A stretch of DNA of 64,000 nucleotides from Erythrocercus mccallii. Taxonomy: Eukaryota > Chordata > Aves > Passeriformes > Dicruridae. The notes beneath the pieces are model-generated. The model ran no database searches. It was not told the origin of the DNA and saw only the letters and a list, made by a program, of their open reading frames with translations. The DNA lies in the NCBI GenBank assembly GCA_013397435.1, contig VZRG01000159.1, forward strand, positions 803,241 to 867,240, written 5' to 3'. Numbering within the stretch: the first letter of the stretch is position 1; every line of letters starts with the position of its first letter. Below, piece by piece: positions 50,739-61,333 of the stretch. The translations under genes were made by a program, and so were the position numbers.

Positions 50739-50746
50739 TAAGTGCT
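50739..50746 (-). promoter_or_regulatory. LATS2: miR-302/372/373 seed match 1 in LATS2 3' UTR
   Basis: AGCACTTA on the gene strand, a full 8-mer match to the AAGUGCU seed. Human LATS2 is an established miR-372/373 target. It lies directly after the proximal AATAAA, where cleavage might occur. Confidence 0.6.
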
Positions 50747-50747
50747 C

Positions 50748-50753
50748 TTTATT
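50748..50753 (-). terminator. LATS2: Candidate proximal poly(A) signal of LATS2
   Basis: AATAAA on the gene strand, 361 bases after the stop codon, followed by TTTTGTTTATAGCAGGG and TTTTTTCC, a fitting U-rich downstream element. Use is inferred. Confidence 0.5.
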
Positions 50754-51113
50754 CATTTAAAAAATAACGTTGACAGTTGCAGAAGTCTGTAAGTGTTAAT
50801 CTGGGTAAGGGGGGTGCTGACCTCAAATAAAAATAGGCCTAGAAATGAAAGACTGCTGGCCTTGCAGATTTTGGTGAAGACCAGGATTTCAAGTGTAATT
50901 ATCAACAAAGTTATTTACAGTAGAACTGACCTGAACTTTCAAGAGTGCCATCTTTAGGACCTGGCCCTGCAAGCTTCTTTTACTCCCCAGGATGTCTCCA
51001 GCCTCAGCTGAAGGTACACCTGAACAAGTGCTGCAGGATCAGCTCCTAAAGAATCAGTTAAAGGCCCTATTAGATTTGAGATTAGTCTTATCTGGAGTAC
51101 TCTATACAATAAT

Positions 51114-51608
51114 TTACACATATACAGGCTGACAAGCTCCAGTCTGATCCACCACACCTTTGTCTTCTACATCAGACTTCTCAGACTGGCAAACTTCCAT
51201 TCCCGAAGGTTTGGGATACCTGAACGGATATCCATTGTCATCAAAGAACCTTCGGAAAGTAAACTCATAAAAAGCATGTTCTGTGTGTTTGCTGTTGGAA
51301 GAGGCTAGTGGATCCCATGTCCTGGTGCTGTCACCACTAGCATCATTCCAAGGACTTTCTTCTTCAACTGGGTCAAAATTTGAAGTGTCCATTGGATGGC
51401 TGATCTTTGGAACATAGGGAGCTGGCTGCCTACGGATATCGGTAGAGAAGTCCATAGAGTGAAAGAAAGAATGGGCTTTAATATCATCTGCTCCATTTCT
51501 TCCAAGCCTGTCCTCAGCAGCACAGCAGAGCTTTGTGATCAGATCAGTTGCCTCAGGGCTCAGCTTGATCTGTGAGGGAATGTGCAGTGTACTTTCCCAA
51601 TTTATCAC
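51114..51608 (-). CDS. LATS2: LATS2 coding exon 8 (kinase end, AGC tail, stop codon)
   Basis: 495 bp, 164 codons and a stop, the same length as human. It opens VINWESTLHI after CTGCAG|GTG. It carries the end of the kinase domain (LITKLCC, RLGRNGADDIKAHSFF), the AGC C-terminal tail (HPMDTSNFDPVEEESPW) and the hydrophobic motif HAFYEFTFRRFF. Its Thr (exon residue 117) corresponds to human Thr1041, phosphorylated by MST1/2. The last residues, CQPVYV, resemble a PDZ-binding C-terminus also present in LATS1 as LVYV. The stop codon lies at 51114-51116. Confidence 0.97.
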   Translation of the reverse strand: MINWESTLHIPSQIKLSPEATDLITKLCCAAEDRLGRNGADDIKAHSFFHSMDFSTDIRRQPAPYVPKISHPMDTSNFDPVEEESPWNDASGDSTRTWDPLASSNSKHTEHAFYEFTFRRFFDDNGYPFRYPKPSGMEVCQSEKSDVEDKGVVDQTGACQPVYV

Positions 51609-52344
51609 CTGCAGGTAACAAAGGTATTAAGGAACTTCTGATCTGGAAACAGAACTCTTCCAATGGCCAACATGAACTGTACAGGAGTGCACAAATAACG
51701 AGTCATCTCACAGTCTGCATAGTTCACAGCTTCAAGAACCCAATTATTAGGTTGCATTTCCTGTTAGTAATTACTCTAATGAACCAGAAAAACATTGTTG
51801 GCTAACAGACAAAAGGAACAATTCCATTATTTAAAAAGGCAAATTCCTTCCTGAATGTTTCTGTATCAGTTTTGAGAACTTACTCAGTTTACACATGATT
51901 TTGTGGAATGACTTCAAGGAATTAGGTCTCTTTGTCTCCAAAACATAAACCAGGAAAAGTGAGCACGAGACAGATTGTTTCTAATCAAGAAGTTTCATTG
52001 CTGAACTTCGAAACACATTGACAATGAAAATTGTCTCTGGCATACCAGGTACTAATAGGCACCCTAAGGAATTTAAATGGATGAATTTGTGCTTGAGAAA
52101 TCACAACTCTGCTGAGAAGATTCATAAAACTAATATCTATCTTTGCAGCTGGACAAGTCAGTTTTAGTCTGATATTCAGTGTCTTCATTTACTGGCTAAG
52201 GATATGTGCTTGCACAGAACTATTTAAAATTAGGCTTTTTAACCATTACTCCTTTCTCTAGCAAAATAAAGGGGAATAGGTCTGTACATGGAAGAGAAGG
52301 GAAGGGTTAAAATTTTGCTACCACAGACTGGAACTTCAACTTAC
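51609..52344 (-). other. LATS2: LATS2 intron 7
   Basis: 736 bp. No repeat or other feature recognised. Confidence 0.93.
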
Positions 52345-52451
52345 CTTCAGCTGGGTTTCTGTAGGTGTAGGAGCAAGGAAAGGAGGCTGTCCCACTAACA
52401 TCTCAAAGAGGATCACACCAACACTCCACCAGTCACAGAGCTGAGTGTATC
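52345..52451 (-). CDS. LATS2: LATS2 coding exon 7 (kinase C-lobe)
   Basis: 107 bp. It completes a split Gly and encodes YTQLCDWWSV, GVILFEMLVG, QPPFLAPTPT and ETQLK, ending in phase 0. DWWSVGVILFEML is the conserved F-helix region of AGC kinases. It is identical to human as I recall it. The acceptor is TGCCTTTCAG|GA and the donor is CTGAAG|GTAAGT, both strong. Confidence 0.96.
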
Positions 52452-53643
52452 CTGAAAGGCAAGTCAAAAGGTTAACCTCCACTAGCCAAGGAGAATGTGT
52501 TGAAGAGCTACTTGCAATTAAGCATTAAAACATACAGCACAAACTTCTGCCTTTTCTCAGACAAAAGGTTTGTGACTTCTGCTTGCTGACCTAAATTCTC
52601 CTCTGTTAGTAAAGATCCAATCCTGTTGTCCTTGAACCTTTCTGAATAAATTCTCAAAAAAAGTGAGTCATGAAACCATCATTAGTAAGAAGGAGGGAGG
52701 GATTTTTTGTACCCAGTCCCACAGCTACACAGCACAAACTGGACCTCAAAGTTGTATTTTTGTAAACAAAAACGTTTAGCAACTGATGTCCACCCTAGGT
52801 TCAGTGAAGTGACTCCACAACTTTGAAAAGCTGCTGAAAGACACAACCTGGCTCTACAGACAGAAGAAGGCCATGGACGACTTTCTGAGCAAGTCTCAAG
52901 CAAAGGAACAACTTTAACCACTTAATTGCTGTGACAAGAAAAATAAGGTATATGTTTAAGATCTGAAAAAAAAGATGTAAACACTGATTTCAATGGAGTT
53001 TGTGTCATCAGATGATGTAGGATCCAATGTGAAATCTCTGTTAGAGAAGATTAGGCTCAGGATCTAGCTTGCAGATAACTCTGAACACTTAATCTCCTTA
53101 CTACAGGGACCATGTCAGTTCTGCAGTCACCAAGTACCATCCAAATTCCTCAAGCAAAGCTTTTGAATGCAGGGTGTCCAGAGTAAATTGTGGAAAACTT
53201 TCTGTTGGATTCCACAGCTTCCAGCTGGGAATGTGGAGGACATACTTCCACAAGTTTACCTTGTCCATACTTAAGTGGCCCATTTGAATCTGTGATCCAG
53301 AACTATCAGCTGGCTACCGACTGGTCTGTGTAAACTCGATAGGGGTCAGAGCTGTACTCCACGAGCACAGATAATCTGCTTTATACTTGAAAAATATCAC
53401 TGCTAAAATTATCCAACATTTATTAGCAGCCTCACTCAAAGGCCTCAGAGTGTGGACATTACACACACAAAGTATGGCCACCCCCAGTGTCAGTGAAGTG
53501 ATGCTAAACACTGGACCATGAGGAGCTCTCCTTAATCTGAGCTAAGTGTTTGTGGCCTTCAGAATGACAATCTTCCAAAGCAGCAAGTTTATTCAAGGGG
53601 ACAAAAAAAAAGTGAAACAGGAGAAAAAGACAGGTTTACCTAC
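52452..53643 (-). other. LATS2: LATS2 intron 6
   Basis: 1.2 kb. No gene or repeat recognised. Confidence 0.93.
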
Positions 53644-53826
53644 CTTTACGAAGCAGGACTTCAGGAGCAATGTAATTAGGGGTTCCAACTAACGAGTGGG
53701 CCAGACATCTCTGGTGCTGTTTCTTAGCTCTTTGTTCCAATGTCTTCAGCCTATCTCCACATCGACAGTTGGACACATCATCCCAAAGATCACTGGGCTC
53801 CATGCTGTCTTGTCTGATATGGCTCC
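53644..53826 (-). CDS. LATS2: LATS2 coding exon 6 (kinase insert and activation segment)
   Basis: 183 bp. It completes a split Gly, encodes 60 residues (SHIRQDSMEP through APEVLLRK) and ends with G of the next Gly. It contains the NDR-family insert between DFG and APE, rich in Lys and Arg (LKTLEQRAKKQHQR), and the activation loop AHSLVGTPNYIAPE. The Ser of AHSLVG is residue 44 after the split Gly, human Ser872, the activating autophosphorylation site. The acceptor is CATTTGAAAG|GG and the donor is CGTAAAG|GTAGGT. A GT four bases later (AAAGGTAG|GTAAAC) would shift the frame. Confidence 0.96.
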
Positions 53827-54454
53827 CTTTCAAATGGGGGAGAAAGTTCACATTCATGGTCATAAAACTTGACACACAAAGAGAGAAGTATTTACCCAGA
53901 TCCAGAGCCACCTCCTTCTCTCAGCAACGAACACCGTTTAAACTTTAAATCCAAGGTATTTTTTAATGCCTTCCCATTCACAACTGGTTTTCCATACAAA
54001 ATGTCCAACTAGATGTCTGTGTCTCAGCACAACGAAGTATAGTTCCATACGGAGGACACAGAACTATGGAGTATACTTAAGTTAGCTACACCAATTGTTT
54101 ATGACCTTTTGCCAACTGACACCAGTACTCAACAGCACATGCAGGAGACATATGGACTACTCCAAATATCTGATTAAATCATTCAGCCACCAAAAGAGAC
54201 CCTCAAAACAAGTATAAACTGAAAAACTGCTGCTGCTGCTACAGTGGACAGCCACATGACTGACAGGGGTATGAAAGTATTGGAAGCAAAAGGACTGGAA
54301 ACAAGCTAATTGAGTGACTCAGAGAGAGACAGACACATTATATTGCTGTTGACTGCTTGTCCAGTTTCCTGATCTGGTGTTTCTGCCAAGAAGTAGGTGC
54401 TTGTTTCAAAACACATAACACAATACCATCCCAGAAAAAGGGTAAAAATATTAC
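53827..54454 (-). other. LATS2: LATS2 intron 5
   Basis: 628 bp. Contains a short CTG run near 54230. Nothing else recognised. Confidence 0.93.
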
Positions 54455-55037
54455 CTTTCTGATAGTATTTTGAATTGTGAGTCCACCTGAATCCAGTACA
54501 CAGTCCGAAGTCAGTCAGTTTGATGTGCCCATCGAGGTCTATCAGAATGTTGTCAGGCTTGATGTCTCGATGAATAAATCCCATTTTGTGCACACTCTCT
54601 ATGGCCAACGTGAGCTCTGCAATATAAAATCTAGCCAGACGCTCTGGGAAGACCTCCATCCGAATCAGCAGGCTCATCATATCCCCACCGGGGATGTAGT
54701 CCATCACAAAGTACAAATTGTCTTTATCTTGGAAGGAATAATAGAGTTTAACCACCCACTCATTATCTGCCTCAGCAAGTATGTCCCTCTCTGCTTTGAC
54801 GTGAGCCACCTGATTCCGGTTCAGCACATCTTTCTTTCGCAGAGTCTTCATGGCATACAGGGCATGGGTGTCCACTTTGCAGGCCAGGCATACTTCTCCA
54901 AATGCACCAATACCCAGAGTCTTGATTTTCACAAACATAGATTTGTCCATTTTGGCCCTTTTAAGTCTGTTGTAGTTGGACTCCTTCTGGTAGAGAATTT
55001 TCCTCATTTGTTCCTGTTCTGCTTCACAGAGGCCTGC
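54455..55037 (-). CDS. LATS2: LATS2 coding exon 5 (kinase N-lobe and catalytic loop)
   Basis: 583 bp, 194 codons plus one base. It begins AGLCEAEQEQ (end of the MOB1-binding helix). Kinase elements by exon residue: glycine loop GIGAFG (42-47), ATP-binding Lys 64 in YAMKTLRKK, hinge FVMDYIPGGDMM (110-121), catalytic loop HRDIKPDN (156-163) and DFG (176-178). With human numbering Lys 64, Asp 158 and Asp 176 fall at 697, 791 and 809, exactly where expected with no indel. The acceptor is TTTGTAAAG|GCAGGC and the donor is CAGAAAG|GTAATA. The catalytic residues are all intact. Confidence 0.97.
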
Positions 55038-57760
55038 CTTTACAAAGGAAAGCAAACCACAAGAGCTAGTACGGTTATATTCATAGCAAGAGAAAAATAA
55101 ATGAGCATTCCAAAACACATTTCTCAGAAAAATTAACCAAGAACCAGAAAATATGTATTCATGAGGGATATACTCTCTTGTCTGTCAGTTGAGTCAGTTT
55201 CTGAAAAAAGGGCAAACTTACTGTGCCCACACTTGTTGCCTGAATTTGCAATATCCAAGATTGGTATGCCTGTCTCTTTTGGCTGAACAAGAAGGCATAG
55301 GGCAATATTGTCAGAGAGAGGAATACAACATAACAAACCTGACCATGGGATTTGGTTTACACCTTTCAAATGTGCACTTTGCCACTGCACCCCACAATAC
55401 GTATATGCACTTAAGCCCAGCTTAATTTAAACTGAAACTTAAACCTACATGCAGCAGTTCACTTTGTTCATGAATGGCTCCCCAGTGCAACTCACATTAA
55501 CAGTTCCTACCTTGGGTGCCATTTGGTTTTGTGTTGTAATTAAAAAGCTGGTTTTGACCTACACATTCCTAAGTGCCTTGGAACCTTCTTTAGAAATTGT
55601 GTTTCTTCCTCTGCCATATACAGCCTTCAATCTCAAGGTTTTTACATCTCCTGAGCATCTGTTCTATAAACTTCTCCTCTTCCCCTTCCAAAATATGTAC
55701 ATAAAATTCTTAGGTCTGGTCTCTCCTCAGCCACTGTAGCCCAAACCCTGGTGCTATTTCCCTCCTAAATGTATTATTTTCCCTCTGCACCCAAGCTGTA
55801 GAACAGCTGGCTTGTCCACCTCCTGTCTCCAGAGATCCTCCCAGTAACTGCAAGTAACATTTCACAGGGCTGTGGGGAGAAACCTCCTGGAAAAGAGAGA
55901 AGCAGCAGGATCCAACCAGATTTTCCCCACCTTTCAAGACAGAGCCTGCAGAGTGCCAACTCTGCCAACTTCAGTGTCTGGCCCTCTGCTGAGAGCCACT
56001 GGTGGCCTCCACCAGCAGAAACCCCATGGGTGATCCCCAGGCTCCTCCCTCCACACGTCCTGCAGCATGCTCTTTTCTATCTGCACACACCGGTTCCAAA
56101 ATCCTGAATTAACTGGCATCAACTGAACTACTTTTGAGAGAAAAATCAGTGCCTGGTGAGAAGAGACCATTGGAAGGGTGGAGGGGGCTGAAGCAGCCTC
56201 CTGATTATCAAGCTAGAAACCCAAGCATGCACCCACAAGGCTCATGCTTAGGCTGATTTAATTTCACATCTGTAGTCTAGGTATCTAAAGATGAATGTGG
56301 GCAGCCAGACTATGCAATGAGATCCCCATGGTATAAAAATTAAATCTGTATGAATAAAGGATGTGGGAAGTCTACAGAAACTTGTAGAACAGGTAGGATG
56401 AAGTTTCAGACTGAAGAAAACAGCCAAATCAAAACAAGGAATACTGTTTTTTAAATGAAAGATAACTACATCAATCCATAATAAAGGAAATATTTATTTT
56501 TTAGGGTAAAATAATGATTGTGCTCTGTTCTTGCTAATTCTAGAATAATGCGAGATTAAGACAGCCAAAAATCCCCCGCATGAGTATTTTCAGTCAGCAA
56601 TAAGGTTTCCAGGGGAAGGAGTTGTTTTTGTTTATACCTGAATTATCTCTGAATGAGGGAAAGCTGAAGAGTCAGAAGAGAAGAACTAGCACAATTAGAT
56701 GCTGTTATATCTCTCTAGAGATCATTCCCTATCTCAGTCTCAGGAAAATATTCACTAAACTCAAGGAACACAATACAACCTGTACTTGCAGTGAGGACAA
56801 ACTATTAACTGTCAGTAAAATGCCAACATTTCAAGAGATTTTCCAAGAATATTCTTTTAATTCCAACCTCAACAAACTCCTGAGTTTTCTGGTGCAATGT
56901 GAGCATCGAATCAATTGACTCTGGACTGTGCTAGGGAAGACTGGGTAGTTAATTATTACCCCTTATGCATTAATAACAGCTTTCCTTAGAGCTTATCCTT
57001 CAATGCAAAAGTGGACTAGTCATATTCCAGTCATGCCTGGGAAGAAAAAAACCTCTCTTCCTCTTCAACAAGTAAAAATTAAAAACACAGCTGCCAGACC
57101 AACCATCAGAGCTTGGCAGCTTTGCTTTAAGCAGCACTATCAGAGAGTCAGCTTAGATTTGAGAGCTACAGATAGGCATGAAAGAAGTTCTATCACCCAA
57201 AATGCATCTCCCTGAGATCTGCCTGTAGAACAAGTTCTGGCAATGGTCCCAAAATCAGTTGGAGATGGTCCAGTATGGTTACTTGCATGACATTATTACT
57301 TCCACGTGTTCAACAGACAACTTTCAGTCACGTATTACACAGTCATCTGAAAATATGGCACAGTGACTGCCAAGCTGAACCATGGCTTTAGTGAATGAGC
57401 AGCAAACATGGAACAGTGAGGAAGAACTAGAGCAAAGAGTTTTGGAAGAGCTGCCAAAGTATTGCCAGAATTATCTCAGCCTCAAGCCTACCTTCCAAGT
57501 TCATACCTATAATATGGGGGGGTTTTGCTTCATTTTACTTTTCTGGTATGAAGAAATATCATTTCAAATCTCAGGCCTTTCAAACAGCCTCCCAGACCTG
57601 CATTCACACTTCTAAGTGGATACAGTCTGGTATAGGGAGGTGTCTGATACCTTACCTCTTCAGTGGATTCTGCCTTTACAATTTTTTTTTTTTTACAAAT
57701 AAAAACCAGCAATAATGAATTTGACCATATTAGATGTTACTATAATGAAACAAGAATTAC
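55038..57760 (-). other. LATS2: LATS2 intron 4
   Basis: 2.7 kb. An A-rich run on the gene strand (plus-strand T run) lies at about 57680-57695. No gene or mobile element recognised. Confidence 0.93.
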
Positions 57761-59298
57761 TTTTGCCATTTCTTGCTCCAATTGTAACCTTCTGTTAATT
57801 TTCTGTTGGTAGGTCTTTATGACGTTCTCTACATGTTGCTCCATGTAGAACTTGAAGGCAAAAGGTGAGTAGCTCTTTATTCGGGATTCTCGCTTTTCCT
57901 CATCTTTGCCATTTTTTCGCACAGGCACCGGAGATGTCTGAATCTGCTTTTTATCTTTGCTTGGTTTTTCAGCTTTAGTGTTCTTGCTGCTTTTATCATT
58001 TCGCTCACTGCTCTCTTCAGCCTTGTTGCTTGTTGAACTGGGGACCACACGCAGAGTCTGCTCCACGCCCATGCACAAGCAGTTGATATCAAACTGCTCA
58101 GAGGTGCCAGGAAGTAACAAGTGCTTGGGATAGGGTGGGGGTGGACACCGCAGTTCCTGGTTACCATAATCCACATCTAGCTGATAGGCATTAGCTGCTC
58201 CAGGTGGTGGCACATGCTGCTCCATGATCTCCAAGCCGTCCACAGCCGGTGCCTGTGCGGGCAACCACCCAGGATGGGAAGGTCCCACTGCAGTCTGAGG
58301 CTCTGGTCTCATCACTCGCATGCTCTTCACTGGCTGGAGGATGTGAGCAGACGTAACTGCTGTGATTGTGTTTGGAGACGTAATGGAAGGATCGGGTTTT
58401 CCTGGAGGAACCTGTCTCATAGACACTGTCACTTGTGGCTGTTGCTGGTGGTTGTTGAAGGAGTTTGTTCTGCTCGGCACACTGGCATCAGGTCTGAAGG
58501 ATACATGTTGCCGTGGAGATGTTTCTATTCCTGGGTTCTGTAAAGAATCTCTGCGTGATGGTGTTGCTGCTTGCCACTGCTGAACTTGAGGATTACTCAT
58601 GTCATAGAGGTCCATGTTTAGGCTATTTCTAGATGGAGTTAATAGATTTTGTGGTGGACTGTCTGAAAAATCATTAGCAAAGGCTGGACCTCTGGATATC
58701 ACATGCATTTGATGAGAAGAAGGACTTGCCTGCTTGTGATGAGAATGTGAGATATACAGGCTTGCTGGTGCCTGCTGAAATGCATGACCAGTATTGTTCT
58801 GAACGACTGCCCCTTTATTTGGAAGATTGGCATATCCACCCTCCTGCTGCATCTTGTTTTGGAAGGATGGACTCCGTTGAACACCATATCCCATAGGTTC
58901 CCCCTGCACCATCATGTGCTGCCTGCTGTAATGTTGGCTGTTGCAGCCATGGGATGCCTGCAGCTGCAAGGCCTGACTGCTGTGATTAGCCACTGGATAA
59001 TTAATCACAGAAGACTCCATATTTGAAGGGTATGCTTTCTGCTGATGGCTCGTTGGTGTGCTGTGAGTGCCTACGCCAGAGGGTCGCTGTACAGGAGCAG
59101 TCATAGCTGAAGACTGAGAAGTAGAGATTAAATAGTCCATGTAGGGCCTTGGAACCTCAGTAAGCATATTTGCACTTTCTACTCCAAAGCCTGTCCCTTC
59201 ATAGGCTGCATTACTGATCTGATGGTAGGACGGAAAAGATTCATTTGATCCTTCAAAGCTTGGCCTGCGGGTTACATTATTTGGCACAATACCCTTTC
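57761..59298 (-). CDS. LATS2: LATS2 coding exon 4 (large disordered regulatory exon)
   Basis: 1,538 bp, 512 full codons after the completed Gly. Most is low-complexity, Ser/Pro/Gln/His-rich and presumably disordered. Motifs seen (positions within this exon's 512 residues): RRPSFEG (10-16), GYGVQRSPSFQ (136-146), LLTPSRNSLN (218-227), RRDSLQ (248-253; corresponds to the human CHK1-type site region), PPPPY (385-389; WW-domain binding motif for YAP/TAZ), a Lys/Ser/Glu-rich stretch (425-450), then the conserved MOB1-binding N-terminal regulatory region (about 465-512, including RESRIKSYSP and MEQHVENVIK). The human Pro-Ala repeat is absent. It is about 38 residues longer than human exon 4. The acceptor is TTTATAAAG|GA and the donor is GGCAAAA|GTAATT, both away from consensus. 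Confidence 0.96.
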
Positions 59299-61200
59299 CT
59301 TTATAAAAAGAACACAGAAGAAGGTTAGGAAACAATTCAGGTGAATGAATTACTTTGTATTTCTCATGCATCTGTATGTAGATACACACACACACACACG
59401 CACACTGCTCAGGGAATATGTGTTATAAAAACACCTTTCAAAATCTAAATTAAGCACTCTGAACATTTAAAGTTATAGGTGCCAAGTATTCCTACTGATA
59501 ACAAGCTACTGGCTCACAATAATGCTCATGCCAGGAATCATCAGAAAGTCCTATCAAATCATGAAAATAGAAGCACAAATTTCCCAACTATGAACTCATC
59601 AGACTACAGCCTGTTTCTTAAAGCTGGACCAGTACTAGCAGTCATTGTTTTCAACCAGGAGGAAGCTACAGAGCAGAGTGTTAAGTACAACAACAGGAGG
59701 AAAAACGCTCCTGGAAGGACTTTCCATACAACCTAAAGTCAGCATTGCTATAAACTACTAGGCCATCACATCTGCACAGTGAGCCACCTGCTCATACTGG
59801 TTTTCTGTTTACATCTCTCTCTTCCATCATTCTCAAAAATCCCTCTTTCCTTCTTCATTTAAACAAAGTCATCATACAGTTTGTCCTGTATTCCTTCCAA
59901 TGTGCTGGACACAGAGTACCCCCTCATAGTACTCATCTTCCATCTGTTGGGAAGGAAAATCTTTCAGGGTGTCATCATATTAATCTTAGCTTGAAGAATG
60001 TGCAGCGGCAAGATAGCAGCATTCCTACAGTAGAAGTGTTAACGACACTTTTCATCAGTTCTTTGATCTGGAGACAAACTGCAGGTGTATGAAGCACTGG
60101 CTGTGCTAAAAAGACAAGGGGAGACCCTGTGCTGTTGTTATGTTTTTGTTGCCCTTCTGGTTCTTTAGCTCTCACAAACCACAGGACTTGGCCCATTTAT
60201 GCCTAAACCATTTCCTTTTAAAATCCTGACTTCACAAAGCCTGTAAGAATAGTCATACTGAACTAACAGGCTTGAACAGTGGATTGCAAGCTTTTTGCAG
60301 TACAGCATGTCCCAGTTGGGCCAGATGCAGCACACCTGAGCACAGCTGCTGACTCCTCACCTTGACACACAAGCTCTGCTGCCTACAAGACACACAGGGA
60401 CAGGAGCAGTATTAAGACAGGTTTACGCACACTCTCTGCACACTGACAGTGTGCACCACACTAAATGACACCTTCATAAAGAATGCAATGTTTTGAAATG
60501 TTATCAGGTTGGACAAATAATCAGAGATCTTTAAAGTGAAATCTGTGATTGGCAGCTCTTTCTCCTGTGATAACGCAAGGCCAACATTACTGAGGCTGTT
60601 CTTACAACAACACCCCTGACAGCTCATCTGCTGGGACACAGTGAGATGCACTGATGAGGCTGTGGCAATCCAAAACATCCTAAGAAGTGGTTACTCTGGT
60701 CTGGAAGTGAGAGGCAGCCACGAGACCCATTTGTCATCTCTGTCAGCAGGATTCATGCTGAGCCTTGGGGCAAGCTGACTTTGCTTTCCCTTATCAGAGG
60801 CCACAAAATAAAGTAGCAGCAATAACTGTCCTTCTTTGGGACACATAATTCAGCTGTGCCAATAATCTTGATGTCAAGAGAGATATGACGTCCACCACCT
60901 AGATTTGTATACTAGTAAGTCTGTTCTGGTCCAATGGGGGAATATTTGGATTTGAACAACAGATTTCTATTTAAAAAGGTGGACTATGAATGTGTACAGA
61001 CACAACTCTTTGGAAGCAGGTGAGCTGTACTGAGGTTCCATCCCAGCTGGCCTTGCAAGGCCAGGTTCACTTCACTGTCTCCTACAAGACTGCTATGGAA
61101 CACTGCTGTCCAACACTTCTCTCCAGTGATGACCCTACTTTAAAAACTAGCTTTTGCAAGAAAGAAGAACACAATTTAAAAAAAACAAAATCATGCTCAC
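59299..61200 (-). other. LATS2: LATS2 intron 3
   Basis: 1.9 kb. Carries the (AC)n tract at 59384-59406. No other feature recognised. Confidence 0.93.
59384..59406. repeat. (AC)n microsatellite in LATS2 intron 3
   Basis: Eight AC units followed by GCACAC, about 90 bases upstream (on the gene strand) of the exon 4 acceptor. Length variation here could change the distance to the branch point region. Confidence 0.85.
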
Positions 61201-61333
61201 CTGGTGAGGTTTGCTTAATTACACGTACTATCTGTTCATTTCTAGGATCCAAGTAGCTCATCTTACTGATGTACTCCAGGGCTGCCTCAATACTTCTGCT
61301 CCCTGTCTGCTTCAGTGCTCGGACAGCCATCTC
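61201..61333 (-). CDS. LATS2: LATS2 coding exon 3 (C-terminal half of the UBA domain)
   Basis: 133 bp. It encodes EMAVRALKQT, GSRSIEAALE, YISKMSYLDP, RNEQIVRVIK and QTSP, with the first base of a split Gly codon. The acceptor is TTCGTACAG|GAG and the donor is CACCAG|GTGAGC. ALKQTGSRSIEAALEYI is the last helices of the ubiquitin-associated domain shared by LATS1 and LATS2. The first half of that domain would be on exon 2, outside the window. The residue after EMA is Val where human has Gly. Confidence 0.96.

Larger units (their letters stand above)
49225..51113 (-). other. LATS2: LATS2 3' UTR (inferred extent)
   Basis: AT-rich sequence following the stop codon, with two AATAAA signals in the right orientation (50748-50753 and 49242-49247), each followed on the gene strand by U/GU-rich sequence. 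It contains two 8-mer matches to the miR-302/372 seed. A GC-rich insert with a 30-bp tandem duplication occupies about 49.84-50.04 kb. The distal end is inferred from the poly(A) signal only. Confidence 0.6.

Noticed and set aside
53636..53643. Alternative exon 6 donor four bases downstream (AAAGGTAG|GTAAAC)
   Set aside because: It is a plausible splice signal, but joining it to exon 7 would break the reading frame. The AAAG|GTAGGT junction preserves the conserved LLRKGYTQ sequence.
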